64,000 bases of DNA from Roridomyces roridus (GCA_029378245.1 JARKIF010000002.1:2666001-2730000); one strand, 5' to 3'. Positions 14,022 to 27,690 are shown, numbered from the stretch's first letter. Made by a program: numbers and translations. Notes: generated by a model from the sequence alone, not told the origin.

Positions 14022-16444
14022 TCAATCCGACGCAAGGTCCGCCCGCGCGAGTCCGAGGCGCCCTTTTTTCAAGCGGACGACGTAGGAGGCGATGGGTTCG
14101 GACTCGAAGTTGTTGATCGCGTACTCGTAATGTACAACGCGCCTTGCATTGATTTTTTTGAGGACCATAGAGGTCTCGGCCACCTCTGATGCAGAGCGGT
14201 CGCGGGTGGAGGCTCGACTAGAGCGACTGGGAGGTGGGCGTTCGGGTTTGGTGTTGCCCGCATGAAGGGCAGTTTCGAGGACGGTAGGGTCGAGGATCGG
14301 CGACCCAACGTCCAAGAGTTCCTTGCCTATTCCCTTCAAATTCGCCACCCGGTCGTGTTGGTCGGGCGACGTTGGATTGAATAGGCTGACGCAAAAGTCG
14401 AGAGATTTCTGGAGCTCGGTTTCGGAGAGGCGTTGGCCCATGTCGGCGGCGCCTTGGATGACTTGGTTTGGTTAGCATTTATTTTCCCAAGCCATGCGGA
14501 GAAACACACCAGGGCGAAGATAGGCAAAAGCTCGATCGAAGTTGTCTTCGTCAATATCACAAAGCACGTCTACGCTTTGGGATCGCATCTGTTTGTACGC
14601 GCTGAGAACAACAACCTGGAACCTTTTGTGGATTGAGCACGGAATTGTAAGGGTGGATGGACCAACATGTACCTGGTGTAACTCGTAGAAACACGTTTGG
14701 TATGCCAATCGGCAGCGGTGGCTTCCGAGCAGTCACCACGGATGGCAGCGCAGATGGTGGCTGCTGCGGACAAGGCAGAAGTAAGCGCCAGATGGATTCC
14801 AGAGGAAAAGAACGGGTCAATCTGAGTATGGCATCAGAGGCGACTCTATTGGCGGGGAAGCACTCACGAAAGCCCCAGCATCTCCTACGATTCTGTATCC
14901 AGTGCCGGCGTACGACGGGGCTGAATACTGGTTCACATTGAATCAGTACTCGGTAAAGCAATGAAAAGAAAACATACAGAGAAATCGGTGGCGCTTTTGA
15001 CACTCCCTGCTTCCATTAAACCCGTTTTGCCGATCAATTCCATGACGCCGGGCGCCAGGGAGATGTTTGAAAGATAATGCTTTACAGTGTTCGAGTTGGT
15101 AGGATTGGGAGCGGAGGCGCTTGGGAAACAAGAAGACCCGACGGGTGCCTTGAGCTTTTCTCCGTACAGCTTCTGATTCATTACAATGCCAACGGAAGTC
15201 GTCCCGTTGTGCAGAGGGATAAACCAAGCCCTGTTGGAGAGCATGAGAACACATGGGAAGGAAAAGGAAAAGTCTAACCAGCCAGACTCGTCTTGATGGC
15301 GAATGAGACAACAAAAGCTAGAGAAGAAGCAAAGACGTACCGGTCAAAGCTTCGAACCAGGGTGCGCCCTCTCTGGGTGTTCCCACTCCATAAGTCCCAA
15401 CGTCCTGCCAGTATCCCCAGACAGCGATATTCTTCAACGACGAATTGAGATGTCTATTTTTGAGATAGGTCGTGGACATGATACCGGCTCGGCCAGTCGC
15501 GTCGATAAGATGCGTGAATGTCGTGGTTCCTACAACCGCCGAATCGGTCGAGTTGTCGGGGATTGGGGTCTTGGACGTTGTAGGAGATGCGGGCGGGGAG
15601 AGGGGTGCAGGCGGTGGGACGTGAGACCAGTCCACAGAGATTGGGCGGTTGGAATCCGTAGAAGAAAAAGAGATGGACGTGACTTTAGTCTGCTCGTACA
15701 CGGCCGCACCAGACGATCGTGCATGATTCATGAGAATATGGTCGAATTCCGAACGAACCTAGATGTCGTGAGAAGTAGGAGTGAACGAAGAATTGAGTAC
15801 GCACGACATTAAAAGCGGCATTATCCGCCCCGAGAGCCATGAAATCGGTATCTACGTTCCTGTCAACGCGAAGCGATCGTGGAGAAGGATAGATACTTGC
15901 AGCCTTCGCGCTTGTACTGGTCTGCGTCGGTAAGTATGCGAGGTTTAGGGGAACAGGGAAAAGACTGACTGAATTTCATCGCAGAACCCGGCTGCCCAGT
16001 GTCAGCGTTTACGAAAGTGGAAGGACGACCTGAATACCTTGTGGACAAAACCATGACCAGCCAACTTGCCATCTGCACCGATAAAACGCATATAATGACG
16101 AATCGAGGGTATCAAGCTTTCTCCGACCTGGTACGCGTTCAACACCACGCAGGGGGGTCCAAAAAGGAAACGGAAACGGACGTGGTACCGAGGGAATTTG
16201 GCAGCTTCAAGAACGGTGACTGAGATGCCCTCACGAGCAAGAACGGAAGCTGCATAGCATCCTGACAAGCAGAACGCGTCGGAAAAAGGGAAAGAACGAG
16301 GGCAGCACGCGGTACCTGCAGGACCACCTGACGAAAGGACGCGTTTTAGATGAAGGAGGAAAGGACCAGAGCGGAAGACGGACCTCCCACGATGAGCACT
16401 TGGGCGTTCTTGGGCGGCAAGTTGCAAGATACGTCCGAGGCCAT
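14022..16444 (-). CDS. FAD-dependent halogenase (basidiomycete type)
   Basis: Start [15 protein letters not shown]. The FAD-binding motif [20 protein letters not shown] is complete only after including a 12-nt microexon at 16316-16327. Further along are [40 protein letters not shown], and [36 protein letters not shown] contains the WxWxIP signature separating flavin halogenases from monooxygenases, and [20 protein letters not shown] is the second FAD motif. The protein is about 570 residues, typical for fungal enzymes related to the Armillaria ArmH halogenases, which chlorinate phenolic moieties of natural products. The C-terminal stretch is variable. Reduced FAD must come from a separate reductase, not seen nearby. 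Substrate unknown; a phenolic substrate is inferred only from relatives. TATA-like TTTATAAG at 16491-16498. Confidence 0.85.
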
Positions 16445-16490
16445 ACAAGAAGGAAAAGAAAGATGATGAAAGAAAGAGAAAGGAGGGCCG

Positions 16491-16498
16491 TTTATAAG
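16491..16498 (-). promoter_or_regulatory. TATA box of the halogenase gene
   Basis: CTTATAAA on the reverse strand about 47 bp upstream of the start codon. Confidence 0.4.
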
Positions 16499-17336
16499 CC
16501 GTGTTTGGAATCTCGATTTGGAAGGAAAGCGACCAAAATCGGCATGCCACGGATGATGAAAATCCCGAGATACCTTCTTTGCTTCTACTACGTTGCTTCC
16601 GTGCCACGCGAGCCAGACTAGGTACCTTGATTCCACCTTATAGCTAAATCTGCAATTTCCTGTTTTTTGTCTGTACAAAATTCAACCAGCTCGCCTTTAC
16701 TCCTCCTGGTCCTTTGTGGTTGCATTGAGGGCACAGAAACTCGGTCAGCCCGTGCTCAGCGCTCAGCGTCCATTCCCTGTGTCCCTCCCTCTCCATCATC
16801 TCCACGTGCGGTGGCGCTCGGAGCATTTATGTGGCGTTTTGCAGACCGAGGACCTGGATAGCATCCTCCAGCGTACATGCTGCTGAGTTTAAACAAGTAG
16901 TCAGGAAGGAAAATGTGTTAACCTCTGCGTCCTGGTCGTATATCCTACGAGACCGGAGAAAATTCAATGGCGATACGTACACCGCCGAGGGAAAAGCTGA
17001 ATATTCTGTGCCAGGGAGTCAGTGGGTGGAGCCCGCGGTGTCGGTAACATTCTGCTAGAGATTCGCCACGCAGTGCAGAGTCGTAAGCCATCGAGATCTA
17101 ACGCAATTTTCCAGAGCTTTTCAAAGACTCTGGCCGAGGAGGCTGCTGCGCGGGATCGACGTAGAACGAAGGGGCAGAAGCGGCCTGTGCCTAGCAGCGA
17201 CACCGATCCTCGCAGGTTCCCGGCTTCCCTTCGACGCACATGGCGGTCTAGACCAAAGAGCGGATCCGAATGATGATTTGCAAGAGTTTGGTTTGATGCG
17301 CGTATACTATGAGCTCATAACCGTCTTGCTCTCGCC
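16499..17336. other. Intergenic region with a small unsupported open frame
   Basis: No recognised gene. A basic, Arg/Lys-rich open frame runs on the + strand from about 17022 to 17273 (GVGNILLEIRHAVQSRK and onwards). It could be the last exon of a short unrecognised gene, but I could not join convincing upstream exons. Confidence 0.25.
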
Positions 17337-20033
17337 ATGACCCTCGTCAAGCGCGCAAAGACGTGGTCCGATCCAGACTCTGCCGCCCCGACAGACACGA
17401 CCATCGCCGAGGCCACGGCCGCCCTCCAGTCTGAAGTTTCTGCGCTCAAGAAGGAAAAATCCAAACCTCTCCTTGCATCGCGTCGGTTCTTGTTTCCATT
17501 CGGAATCATACTGGGCGCGCTCATTGCATTTGTGAGACGCGTTTACCCACGTTAAGACGCGTCTCATTGTCGTGTAGTCTCTTATCGAGCCCCGAGACTT
17601 GCAAGATCTGCACGCACACCTCTCACTTTTACTGGGGGAATATGAACTCTCGATACCTGGACTAGATCTCTCCAGTGTCGAGGCCGAGTGGCAGCGCCTA
17701 CGCAGTAACATTCCGGAGGTGCGTTACTTCGCCATTCAGCAAGAAACTATTCATTCAAATAATCAGATCTGGCGGTTCACCAACGACGGAAGAGAATTCG
17801 AAGTCGGAGAGGCAATGAGTGCGCGGGGACTCACCGCGCATCACCCAGTCATCCTGATCCCTGGCGTCATATCCACTGGCCTGGAATCCTGGTCGACAGA
17901 CCCCGAGTACCGTCCGTTCTTCCGACAGAAGCTCTGGGGCGGATTCAATATGCTCTCTCAAGTCACTTTCAACCGCGACAAGTGGATAGCCGCATTGCTA
18001 CTTGACCCGGTGACGGGTTTAGACCCACCGGGTGCCAAGATTCGCGCTGCAGAGGGCATAGAGGCTGCAGCTAGTTTTGTTCAGGGGTACTGGGTCTGGT
18101 ACGTGACGACTCAATACTCGGTTTTGTCGCTTATGATCCACCGCAGGGCCAAGATTGTGGAAAATTTGGCCGCGGTCAACTACGATACGAACAACTTGCA
18201 TCTTGCACCATACGATTGGCGACTCTCGTACTACAACCTCGAAGAGCGTGATGGGTACTTTTCTCGACTCAAGACGACCATAGAAGGCTTCAAGTACGCC
18301 TCTTTCCTTGCTTGTCTGCTCACAGATAAACTTATGCAGTACTCAGACGACGACAAAATCGGAAAGCAGTCATTGCTGCGCACTCTATGGGCGCAACTGT
18401 TCGTATTGTTTCGAGGTAGCCTCCAAAGCATTGACAATCCTATCTTGTAGGTTGTACTGGTATGTTTTCCATTCGTTAACAAGACCGAGTTACTCAGAAG
18501 ATTACAGTATTTGTGCGTATTGCCTTTATTTCGCCGACGTCCCACTCACAAGAGTCATCAGTTTCAAGTGGGTCGAGTCGCCTGAGCATGGTGGTGGCGG
18601 TCCTGATTGGGTTGAGGTACGTGGTAAATGTATCGTTGTCTCTTGCGTGTTGACGAGATCCCAAGAACCATATCGAGGCCTATATTTCCGTTGCCGGGAC
18701 CCATCTGGTGAGCAGGTCCTCGGTGGATCGGCAGTCTTTTGATTCGTTTGAAGGGTGTAGCCAAGGCGATGACGGCGTTCTTGTCTGGTAGGTGTGAGAG
18801 TGAGACCGAGAGTTCTTTCACGACTTATTGTCTGCAGGCGAGATGAGGGATACGGTGCAGATGAATCGCGCCGGCGCATACGTCCTAGAGCGGTTTTTCT
18901 CGCGTGCCGAGCGGCAGAGATTGTTTCGCTCGTGGGCGGGCAGCGCGAGCATGTGGATCAAGGTCGGTCAAGGCGGTCTGTTGATCAACGCCGTCTCACA
19001 GAATGCAGGGCGGGGATGCGATCTGGGGTGGCCTTGATGGCGCCCCCGATGACGCGCACAATTGCACGCAAACTCATGGCTCGATAATCGCGTTCCGCAC
19101 TCCCCCGCCACCACTCGGTACTGCTAGTACACCGGCGGGCGTCGAGCCGGACCCAACCAACATGACTGCCGATGCGGCGAGTGCCTGGATATTGGAACAC
19201 ACGCCATCGACTTTTCAGGCAAGTAATTGTTACAATCCAATGAAAAGCCGCTTATAGTGGGCAGTAGAAGATGATGGAGACCAACTTTTCGTTTGGAATC
19301 GAACGGGATGAGGCGGTTCTGAAAGCCAACGGCGCAGACCATCGGAAGTGGACGAACCCGCTAGAAGTGCAGCTGCCATATGCTCCTTCGATGAAGATGT
19401 TTTGCGTTTACGGGCACGGAAAGGAAACAGAGGCCAGTGATATTACGAATGTAATATTGATGCAACTGACGCACCCGCAGCGTTCCTACTGGTACGCGCA
19501 ACAGCTTAACGAGTACGAGGAGACGTCTATAGACCGCTCGGATGGACTGGACCCGCTTTGTGTCGATGCGGAAGACAAGGCGGCGTGCGAGGCAGGGAGC
19601 ATCTTTGACCGCCCACTCGCACGAAAGAGCTGGATTGACGCTGAATTCACGGACGCAAAATTGGTCCCGGAAGTGCTGAATGGTGTTGCACAGGGTGAGG
19701 GCGATGGTACGGTGAACCTGGTGAGTCTGGGAGCGATGTGTGTCGAGGGGTGGAAGAGGCCGAGGTGGAATCCTGCGAACATCAGTGTTGTGACGGTCGA
19801 GGTGAGCTTATTTGGGGCTGCGTGAAGTAGGCTGATTATCGGTATAGCTGCCTCACCGACCTGTGCCCTCATTACCGCGTGGAGGGGCCAATACGAGCGA
19901 GCATGTGGACATCCTTGGTTCGACTAGAGTGAACGAAATTATTCTCATGGCGGCCACCGGGGTGGGCCACGAGGTCGAGGAGAGTTTTGTATCTGATATA
20001 CGGCGATACGCGGCCAAGATGAAATGGGATTGA
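17337..20033 (+). CDS. Phospholipid:diacylglycerol acyltransferase (PDAT, Lro1-like)
   Basis: Makes triacylglycerol by moving an acyl chain from a phospholipid to diacylglycerol, by family at the ER. The short cytosolic N-terminus is followed by a membrane anchor (FLFPFGIILGALIAF), as in Lro1. Then come HHPVILIPGVISTGLESW, WGGFNMLSQV, DPVTGLDPPG and the active-site Ser in AHSMGATV (about 18370-18410). Later blocks are KWVESPEHGGGGPDWVEKHI, GTHLG, MWIKGGDAIWG, LPYAPSMKMFCVYGHGKETE, the acid region GEGDGTVNLVSLG, and HVDILGSTRVNEIIL with the catalytic His. At least eight introns; the stop follows AAKMKWD. No lesion seen. The gene ends 289 bp before the next start. Confidence 0.9.
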
Positions 20034-20322
20034 TTCTGGTCGACCTGGTCGACCTGGGCGCTGAGCAGTAATATAACTCGTGAGAGCTTGTAACGGGCAA
20101 TCTGACGCGCAATCTCGCCAACCGGACCAAAAGACCACAATCTCGCAGTCAAGCGAGATTGATCTGCGCACTATAGAATAAGGTGATGAACGGAACCAAG
20201 AACCAAGACGGAACCATCACAGCGCTCGCGGCAATCAAAGTGATGCAATCGATGCTGTCGGCGGTCATGTGTCAGTGCACTGGCGCGTTGTTGTGTTCTG
20301 TTGTGTTCAACCTTGTTGAACG

Positions 20323-23300
20323 ATGACCTCTCCCCGACATGCTGCGTCGCCGTTGCGCGACCGCCTGCTGTCCAACTCGCCAGTCGGCTGGAGCGACCAA
20401 CCCCGCCCTGCGAGTCCCAATGTCTCCCCCCTCCGTATTGCCAAGCAGCGCGATCCCCAGGTCCAGGTAGCTCGCCGCACATCCTCCAGCTTCAAGCACG
20501 TCCGAAACAACAATCTCGTCACAAAGTCGCCCTTCAAGTCGCAGATACCCATGTCTGCTGCCTCCCCTGCACCCATGCCCCGTCCCTTCCCCTCGCCGCG
20601 TCACGTTTCCGGGGAAAAGCGTCAGCGACCACAGAGCCTTCACGACCAGGCAGAGGCAGAGAACGACCGTCCTTTTGCCTACAAACGCGAGCGGAGGCAG
20701 TCAAAGGGCTTTCAGGGTCTCATTCAGAGAGAACCTGTGACAAAGAGCCCTTTCCGACACCTGGAAGACCCCGTCCCTGAACCGACGACTTCGGCTCCCA
20801 TTCCGGTGCCACCTACACCTTCGCGCATACCGGTCCTCGCCGGGCCCACTGCTGCCTCTCCTGCCCGCTCATCGTTGGTATCCAGAAGGATGCATGGTCC
20901 TCGGCTCTCTGGTCGTCGTGAGCGCAGGAAGACCGTGACATTCGACGAGCGCTGCGACGTGGTCGAGTTTGATCGCGACGAAGAGGACGGTACGCTCTCT
21001 GGAGAAGAAGACGAGGATGAAGACGACCCTTTCTTTGCCCCGCCGCAGTCCCCACCCGAGGAGTCGTCTTATGAGAGTATAGAACTCGAGGACGCCGACG
21101 CGAACGGGTCGCTGCTGCCTGATACACCCATGCCACTCGGCCTTGACGACCTGGATCCAGACGTTAGCATTAGCGGCCTTGTTAATGCCATGTTCGCGCC
21201 CACCACCGGCACGAGCACTCCACCACTCGGCTCCTCCTACACCCGCAACTTTACACCCGAGTTGGACCGTTCCACGGATCTCGATACTGAGGACGGAGTG
21301 CCTTTTGGCCGTTCTCATCACGCGACCCGGGCTGCAGCTTTCCATGCGCAACCTCACGTGCACGCGCATGCGACGCCGCCACCTCATCTTGATATCGGCG
21401 GTAGTGGCGGTGGCGGGCGACCTCTCCCACGTCCCGAACATTCCGGCAGTGCACGTGCGGCGACTACACCGCCACATGCGAGCACGCCGCAGATCCATTC
21501 TCCTCCACTCGGCCGTACGACACATGTTGAGCGCAGGCGCGCGGTGGCAGACGAGGAAGCGGACGACGACAAGGATATTGCTCGACTTCCCGGCTCTCCA
21601 TCGCCTGCTCCTGCCTTGCACAATAATATGCATATGTATCCTGAAATGGGTGTACCTCGATTTGACCTTCCCAGCAGTAAGCACGATTTGGGTCTTCTTT
21701 GCTTGCTCATGTTGATTTTTGGTTCAGTAGGAAGTGGGGATATTCTCCAAGAGGATCCATTTACCCTCCCGCAGTTACAGGACGAGCCACTTCCTCAGGG
21801 AGATGACAGTCGCGATGTGAGCATGGGAGCAGAGCGTTTCCCCAGCAAGGTAAAGCTTAGATACGATATTTCATCAGAATTCCCTAAACTTTTTGTATAC
21901 AGGTCGAAGCGCAGTCTTCTCCGAACGAACAAGAGCAACTCAACAGCAGTGGAGGCCGCACGCGAATTACCAGAGAGGAAGTCCAACGTCGGTTGAGTCG
22001 CGCAAGGAGTGCCAGTCTGGAAACTCCAGTGCCCAATCTGATGGAGACGGTACCAGAGGTACAGCAGTCCGAGGATGTGACGATGGAGGATCAATCCAAG
22101 GAGGACGATTCAATGGAACACGACGGATATGCGGACGCAGAAGAAGACGAGTTCCGGGAAGAGCGTGAGGAGGAGGCACGTTTCGAGGAGGCGGAGAGAG
22201 CTCGGGAGCTTGAGCACGAAGCGAGTTTCAGCACCGAGATTGGGGTGATCCAGGTGGCGGAGATTGCCACCGTAGCGACTGCTGCTACTTCAAGCCCTCG
22301 ATCTCCCGTCGTCAATGCCCCGACTTTCGCCTTTTCTTCTCCTGGCTCATCGCCTTCCTCCACGCATGCGCCAACGGAGCACAAAGAGCCCGAGAGCGAC
22401 GACTTTGGGCTCCGCGCTCCAGGTCTGGGTCTCGACTTTGGTAGTCGATTTGGGCTGGGCGGGCTTGGTATCAACTTGGGGGATACCAACAGCATCGACT
22501 CCCGTACCAGCGGCGGGGAGATGTTGCGTGCGGCTGAGCGTCGCGAGCCCGAGCGAATGGCCGTTGACATGGATATGCGCAGTGCGCTGGATCGCTTGAT
22601 GGAGGATGTTGCTGGTGCGGGTGGTGAGACGGCGGACGATTCGATGGGGACTGAGGAGGCGGGAGATGAGTCTGCAGAAACGTATGAGCGGCACGTGCAT
22701 CCTGTGGTCCGGGCGGCGACAGATTCGGCGCTGCTGCAGATGCAGATGGGCGAAGGTGCTGTGGGGTTGAACCGGCGGATCAGCGTCGCGTCTTCTTCTT
22801 CGCTGCTCAGCCTACCGCCGCCTGTCCCGCCCAAAGACAACATACGAGCACGAGAGGCCATGATTATTGAGAGAAGGCGTGAGATGCGAAGGTTTGAGGA
22901 GGAGGAGGAGGGGTATGGTGATGCGCCTCCAGGGAGTAATGTGGGCCTGCGTGCGGGTCGGCCCAGCGGGCGCCGCAGTATGAGCACTGGGGACGCGCAG
23001 GAGCTAACACGTTTGCGAGGCAAAGGTCTGCTTGATATTGGGGCGAGCAAGGACGACTTGCTTGGAGCTACTATCGAGAAGGAGTTGAACAAGCTCGAGG
23101 ACCCGCACAAGCGGGTAGGCTTTTTTTGGCCGGATTTTGTTCTTTTTTTCTGATTCTTCGCCAGAAGTACCATGTTCGGCAGCACGAGGGGACGATCTAC
23201 GCCTCGTCTTCAGATTCGGACAGGATTGCGCATATGGCGGGTGCTGGAGATGTCGATGCTGGCAAGGCTTGGAGAACTGTTCGCCGACCGTCTGATATGG

Positions 23301-24754
23301 TGAGATTTTGTTTTCACAAAAAAAACACGCCGCCCCTAACATACAATCAGAACGAGTATTCGAAACAAATCAAGGAATACCGTGCCCAGCAGAATCCTGG
23401 CAAGGGTTGTGGTAAAGTATTTGTCAAGGGTGAGTCTTTCTCTTGAGGCGGACAAGGCTCACAGTTGCGTTTAGTTTTGGGTGTTAGGGGCATGCATCTT
23501 CCACTGCCGAATCGACCCACGGCGGTCACGTGTACACTAAACAATGGCATTCACTTTGTCACGACGCCTGAGGTCGCACTCGGTCGCGATTGTCGGATTG
23601 AGCAGGAGTTTGAGCTGTAAGTTACCCCCTTTCCTGCAAGGATGGTTCCTCATTCCTTTGTTAGCATCGAGCACAATAAACTCGAGTTTACGCTTACCCT
23701 CAAAGTGCGGCGCGACCCGCACATCGTCTCTCAGTTCAAGGCTCTCGTTCCAGCTCCAGTACAGCCCGCCCCCGTTCCACCACCCATTGTACAGCAAGCA
23801 TCGTCCAAGAGCGGGAAGCGCAGTTTCTGGTCATCATCACCGAAAAAGTCGAAAGACAAGGCCCCGCCTCCGCCGCCTGCTCCCACTCCCGCTCCCATCC
23901 AACAAGCCGCTCATCGGCTACCAGAAAACCTTGCGCGCTACCTGAAGCCAGATGGTACCCTCTGCTCGAGCGTTTATATCCTTCAAGGACATTGCCACAC
24001 GCTGCGACACTCGTCTTTTCGAGACCAACTATCCGCTGATAGGACAGCGTGTTGAGCTCGGTGGCAAGACGTCGACGCTTCAGGTCGGCGAGCTCGTGCT
24101 CCAGATGTTCCGTCTGCCACCCCTGCCCGGCATTCCGGCTGATCAGCTCCCGCAAAGCCTGGATGAGTGTCATCGTGGACTGCGACATATCAACTGGCAC
24201 AAGGTGACATACTTCCAAGGGACACTTACGCAGAACGGTGGTGATTGCAGCGTATGTTTGTTCCTCTTGACTGAAAGTTTCACCATTCTAATTCTTGTTT
24301 TTGGAACAGACATGGCGTCGCCGTCAACTGCGCGTGATCGGCGCGAGCCTAGTCGCGTTCAACGACGTGACGAAGAAGGCTACAGCAACTATTGATCTCA
24401 AGAAGGCGATTGCTGTTGAAGACGATCAAGATGCCCGTGGTGCCATGAGCCCTGCGTCGGCCAAGACTTCGCGGAGTACCAGGGATGATTACGATGGCGT
24501 GTACGGAGTCGAACGATCCTTCCGTTTGGTGTTTCCCAACGATCAGGAAATTGCATTCTTTGCGGATACGGACGAAGAAAAGGCGAAATGGTACACAATC
24601 ACTTTCATCTGTTTCTGCTGGTATTGATTCATCTCGTTTCAGGCTCGAGATCCTGCGTGCGCTTGTTGGCCACATTCCGCCGCACCCCTTGTGGGGCGAG
24701 CTGCTGTGGCAACGACAAGAAGAGCTCGCCAAGCGATCACAGGCCGGTCCATAG
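20323..24754 (+). CDS. Bud4/anillin-like septation protein with C-terminal PH domain
   Basis: Large protein (roughly 1250 residues). The N-terminal two thirds (20323-23110) is disordered, rich in Ser/Pro and acidic runs, with possible phosphorylation sites (SPLR, TKSPFK). From about 23160 the sequence is conserved. GKVFVKVLGVRGMHLPLPN with LNNGIHFVTTPEVALG resembles the anillin-homology/C2-like region of Bud4. After a Pro-rich linker and LARAFISFKDIATRC comes a C-terminal PH domain (TYFQGTLTQNGGDCSTWRRR to KAKWLEILRALVGHI). This architecture matches Bud4 of yeast and Mid2 of fission yeast, which organise septins and the contractile ring at the cortex. Introns are at about 21680, 21850, 23115, 23300, 23430, 23615, 23955, 24250 and 24590. 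The two shared domains point to Bud4 more than Mid1. Confidence 0.82.
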
Positions 24755-25111
24755 TCGCAAACTTTCTACTAGATCTCTCGTGCATTTTTCTCTTTCTTGT
24801 ACATTTTGCTTCAACTGCAGTGACAGACTTGTTTTCGATATACATTGTACTACTATTTTATACTATGTAAATACGACGAGCCTTTCAATAGAGAGGTTGA
24901 GCCAAATTGAGCACCGTTTTGATGGGTGTTGAAGATGTTGACCATCACGTCCTGCTTGACAGGCTACTCAGCGCTCAGCGATAAGTCCCTTTAAAGTCCT
25001 CGTTCGTTGCCCTCGCGGTTTCATAGTTCGTGTTTTGGATTCCGGCGGCTAATCCGACTCGGCAAGCATATAAATGGATCTTACCTTGGTCTCTGGCTCC
25101 CTCCCGGCCCC
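24755..25111. other. Intergenic region with TATA box
   Basis: 357 bp with no gene. A TATA-like ATATAAAT at 25069-25076 lies about 36 bp upstream of the next start codon. Confidence 0.4.
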
Positions 25112-26445
25112 ATGCACCCGAGGGACACTCCCGATGTCGAACAGGCCCTTGCGACGCAGATAAATTACCGGAGTTCAGGTGCAGTGCACTGCTCTCTTCT
25201 GTCTACACTGGGTCTGAACTGGAACAGTTGCCGCGCTCACATTTCTGTTGTATGATATTTGCCTCACTTTCGACGACGAAGTACGCCTACTAACAAACTG
25301 CGGCTCATTTGCTAACTTGCACCAGGTCAACTTTGTCTGGCCGTAAGTTGTGACTTCGTCCTGGATGGATCTGCTTTGAACTGCATACCAGGAAAGCGTG
25401 GACTCGGATGAAATTCTTGTTCTTGTTCATCCGGTATGTCCCTCTGTTCGTCCAATTGTAAGTTTCCCACTCCACTTCGTGGATGTACTATGTCTGACTT
25501 TTCCAGTTCAATCCTGGTGATTGGCTCTCCAGAATTGACACCGCACTTCCACTTCACTCCTCATGATTGCTTCATCTGGGAAGTGTATCAAGGAGTCGCG
25601 ACAGTGCTGATCTTGGCTGCTGTCGACTGCGTCCTCATCCTAAGAGGTAAGATGATCATTCCAGTAGGCTCAAGTTTTCATCATTGTCAGTCTGTGCCCT
25701 GTATCACAATAAGCCAATTATACGAAGATTGGTCCTTCTGGCGTTCCTACTGGAGGTGACCGGGATGATCGTTGGTCTTGGCCTCTCAGTGTCCACCATC
25801 ACCTTCGACGACATTTGCCTGATCACTCATGTTTCTACACTTTTGTTGATATATGCGTAAGTGGTTCTCAGGAATGTATTCGTTCCATTGATAAACTCTT
25901 AGAGGCTCCACTCTCATATTCCAAACCTTTCTCTTCGCTTTGACCGCCATCCATTTTGGGAGGGCGCTTCGTGAGGGTTGGGGAGACACTCCTTTGGTTC
26001 ACCTGGTGATGCGAGACGGAACATGGGCATTCCTTCTACTTTTTGGTAAGTTACGTGACCGTAGGGATTCTGTATTAACTTCCCCTTAGCTGTGCTGGTG
26101 GGGGCATCCTCTCTGTATACTGTTAAGAACCAGTCATACGCGGGCATCATATATGGGTGCGTGTGTATCAAAAGCCGCTTCTATAATTTAACTTTCCCCA
26201 AGGTGGCTGTTGACGGTCTTTTCTTTCTCCGTGCGGTTTGTCGCTTCTGCGTTTCGACCCATGTGAACGTCCTCCAGGGCTATCGTGTTCTATTGAACTT
26301 GGACCGTCTCAGTTCCACTAGCCCTCGGCTGGACACCACAAACAATACGCCTTGGGAATTTACGACAAGACTTACAGCCGTAGAAGAAGCGGCTCAAACG
26401 TACGAACTAACCACCGTCGAGGACGCCTCTAGCACGGGTCCATGA
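25112..26445 (+). CDS. DUF6533-family integral membrane protein
   Basis: Seven or so exons encode a multi-span protein. The N-terminal signature after splicing is LYDICLTFDDEVNFVWP, then WTRMKFLFLFIRYVPLFVQ, the hallmark of the basidiomycete DUF6533 family. Further hydrophobic segments are VYQGVATVLILAAVDCVLIL, RLVLLAFLLEVTGMIVGLGL, ISTLLLIYAG with IFQTFLFALTAIHFG, and WAFLLLFAVLVGASSLY. It ends with a soluble Thr/Glu-rich tail. The family is expanded in mushrooms and has no established function. Start chosen at MHPRDTPDVEQALATQINY because it fits the TATA spacing and the first splice. It is the last gene before the repeat-rich stretch. Confidence 0.82.
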
Positions 26446-27304
26446 CCAGAGAAGGGAGATTTTCGTTCGAAAGGTACCATGATGCAGCTGCGGCCTTGCT
26501 CAATCAAGATTCGCTCAGAATATGAGACTACTACTGTGCATTCGTCGCTCGAACTGTCTACTGTATGTAGAATGTAGGTAACCTAGTAGAGTAGAGATCG
26601 AGTCGCTAGTAAACTAACTACTTGATCCCTCGAGCCAAGGCATACTCTTGGATCCTCCCTCTCCGTGTCTTCGTCATCTTCTAAACCCCTCAACTCAGCC
26701 TGCATGTATCTAACTACCAACCCAATCCAACTCCATCGAGGAACGTCGACGGCGCCGGCGAAGAGGGCAGCGAACCTCGGCGCAACCTGCAGAAGAAGTG
26801 TGGACCCAAGGACATCTGAGCGAGAGTGAGCGACAGGAACGAAGTAGACAAGGAGACTCACCAGTGACGACCGAACCCATGCGGCCCTCTTGCAGTCTTG
26901 AAGCCTTCTCGAGGAGTCGGGACCTCCATACCAGCGGCGAGCACTTGGACGCGGCGGGGTTTTTGTCCTGGGCGAGTTGCACGAAGACACGACGACGAAG
27001 GGGCTTCTGCAAGAACGAGTTAGTCCATGGCGAGAAATGCTGGGAACTCACTGAGATGATCCACCACATCGCCAGTGCTGGAGGATGGCCCCCGCGCGCC
27101 GGTGGTGCCAGGGTGCTTTGGTGGTAGGTTTAAGGTGTTGGGAGCACACGCTGGGGTCGGCGGCTGGTGTAGCTTCATCTTCTCCTGGCTGGTGCAGTCG
27201 CTGTAGAGGATGTGAGTGAATGGCGAGGTGGAAAGGGCGAGCAACCTACCTCCCGGGAGAGCAACTGGTGGTAACGAAGAAAGAGGGATTGTGTGTTGGC
27301 CTGT

Positions 27305-27311
27305 TTTTATA
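27305..27311 (-). promoter_or_regulatory. TATA box inside repeat copy A, reverse
   Basis: TATAAAA on the reverse strand followed by a leader conserved in copy B (53570-53576). Confidence 0.45.
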
Positions 27312-27690
27312 GACGCGATCGAGTCTCCGTTCCATTTTACTCGGGAACTCACATCCGGCTTTTTTTTACTCGGGAACTCGATCGAACGAGTCATATCGGC
27401 GGCGGCGGAGACACGGTGGAGGTGCGCCAAGGCATGGTGGTCGTCCTTCGTCATAGCAGACGAACGGAATGACAGCATCGGGGCAGCCTCACATGTATCA
27501 GTGGCTGTGGCCACGGCGTTTCCTTGTTTGGACTGCTTCCGACCCCGCCCTTCGCGTTCATCGTCGACACCGCAGAGTCGCGCTTGCTACGTCCTCGACA
27601 TACTCTCTGCTCGGATGTCAAGGTTCTCAAGGCTGTGTCGATCGGGCGGGTAGACAGTCACTTCCGCCTGCGAGGAATGAAGAGGAAAGG

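Noticed and set aside
22091..23185. 364-codon reverse-strand frame inside the Bud4-like gene
   Set aside because: Shadow of the biased, repetitive coding sequence on the other strand.
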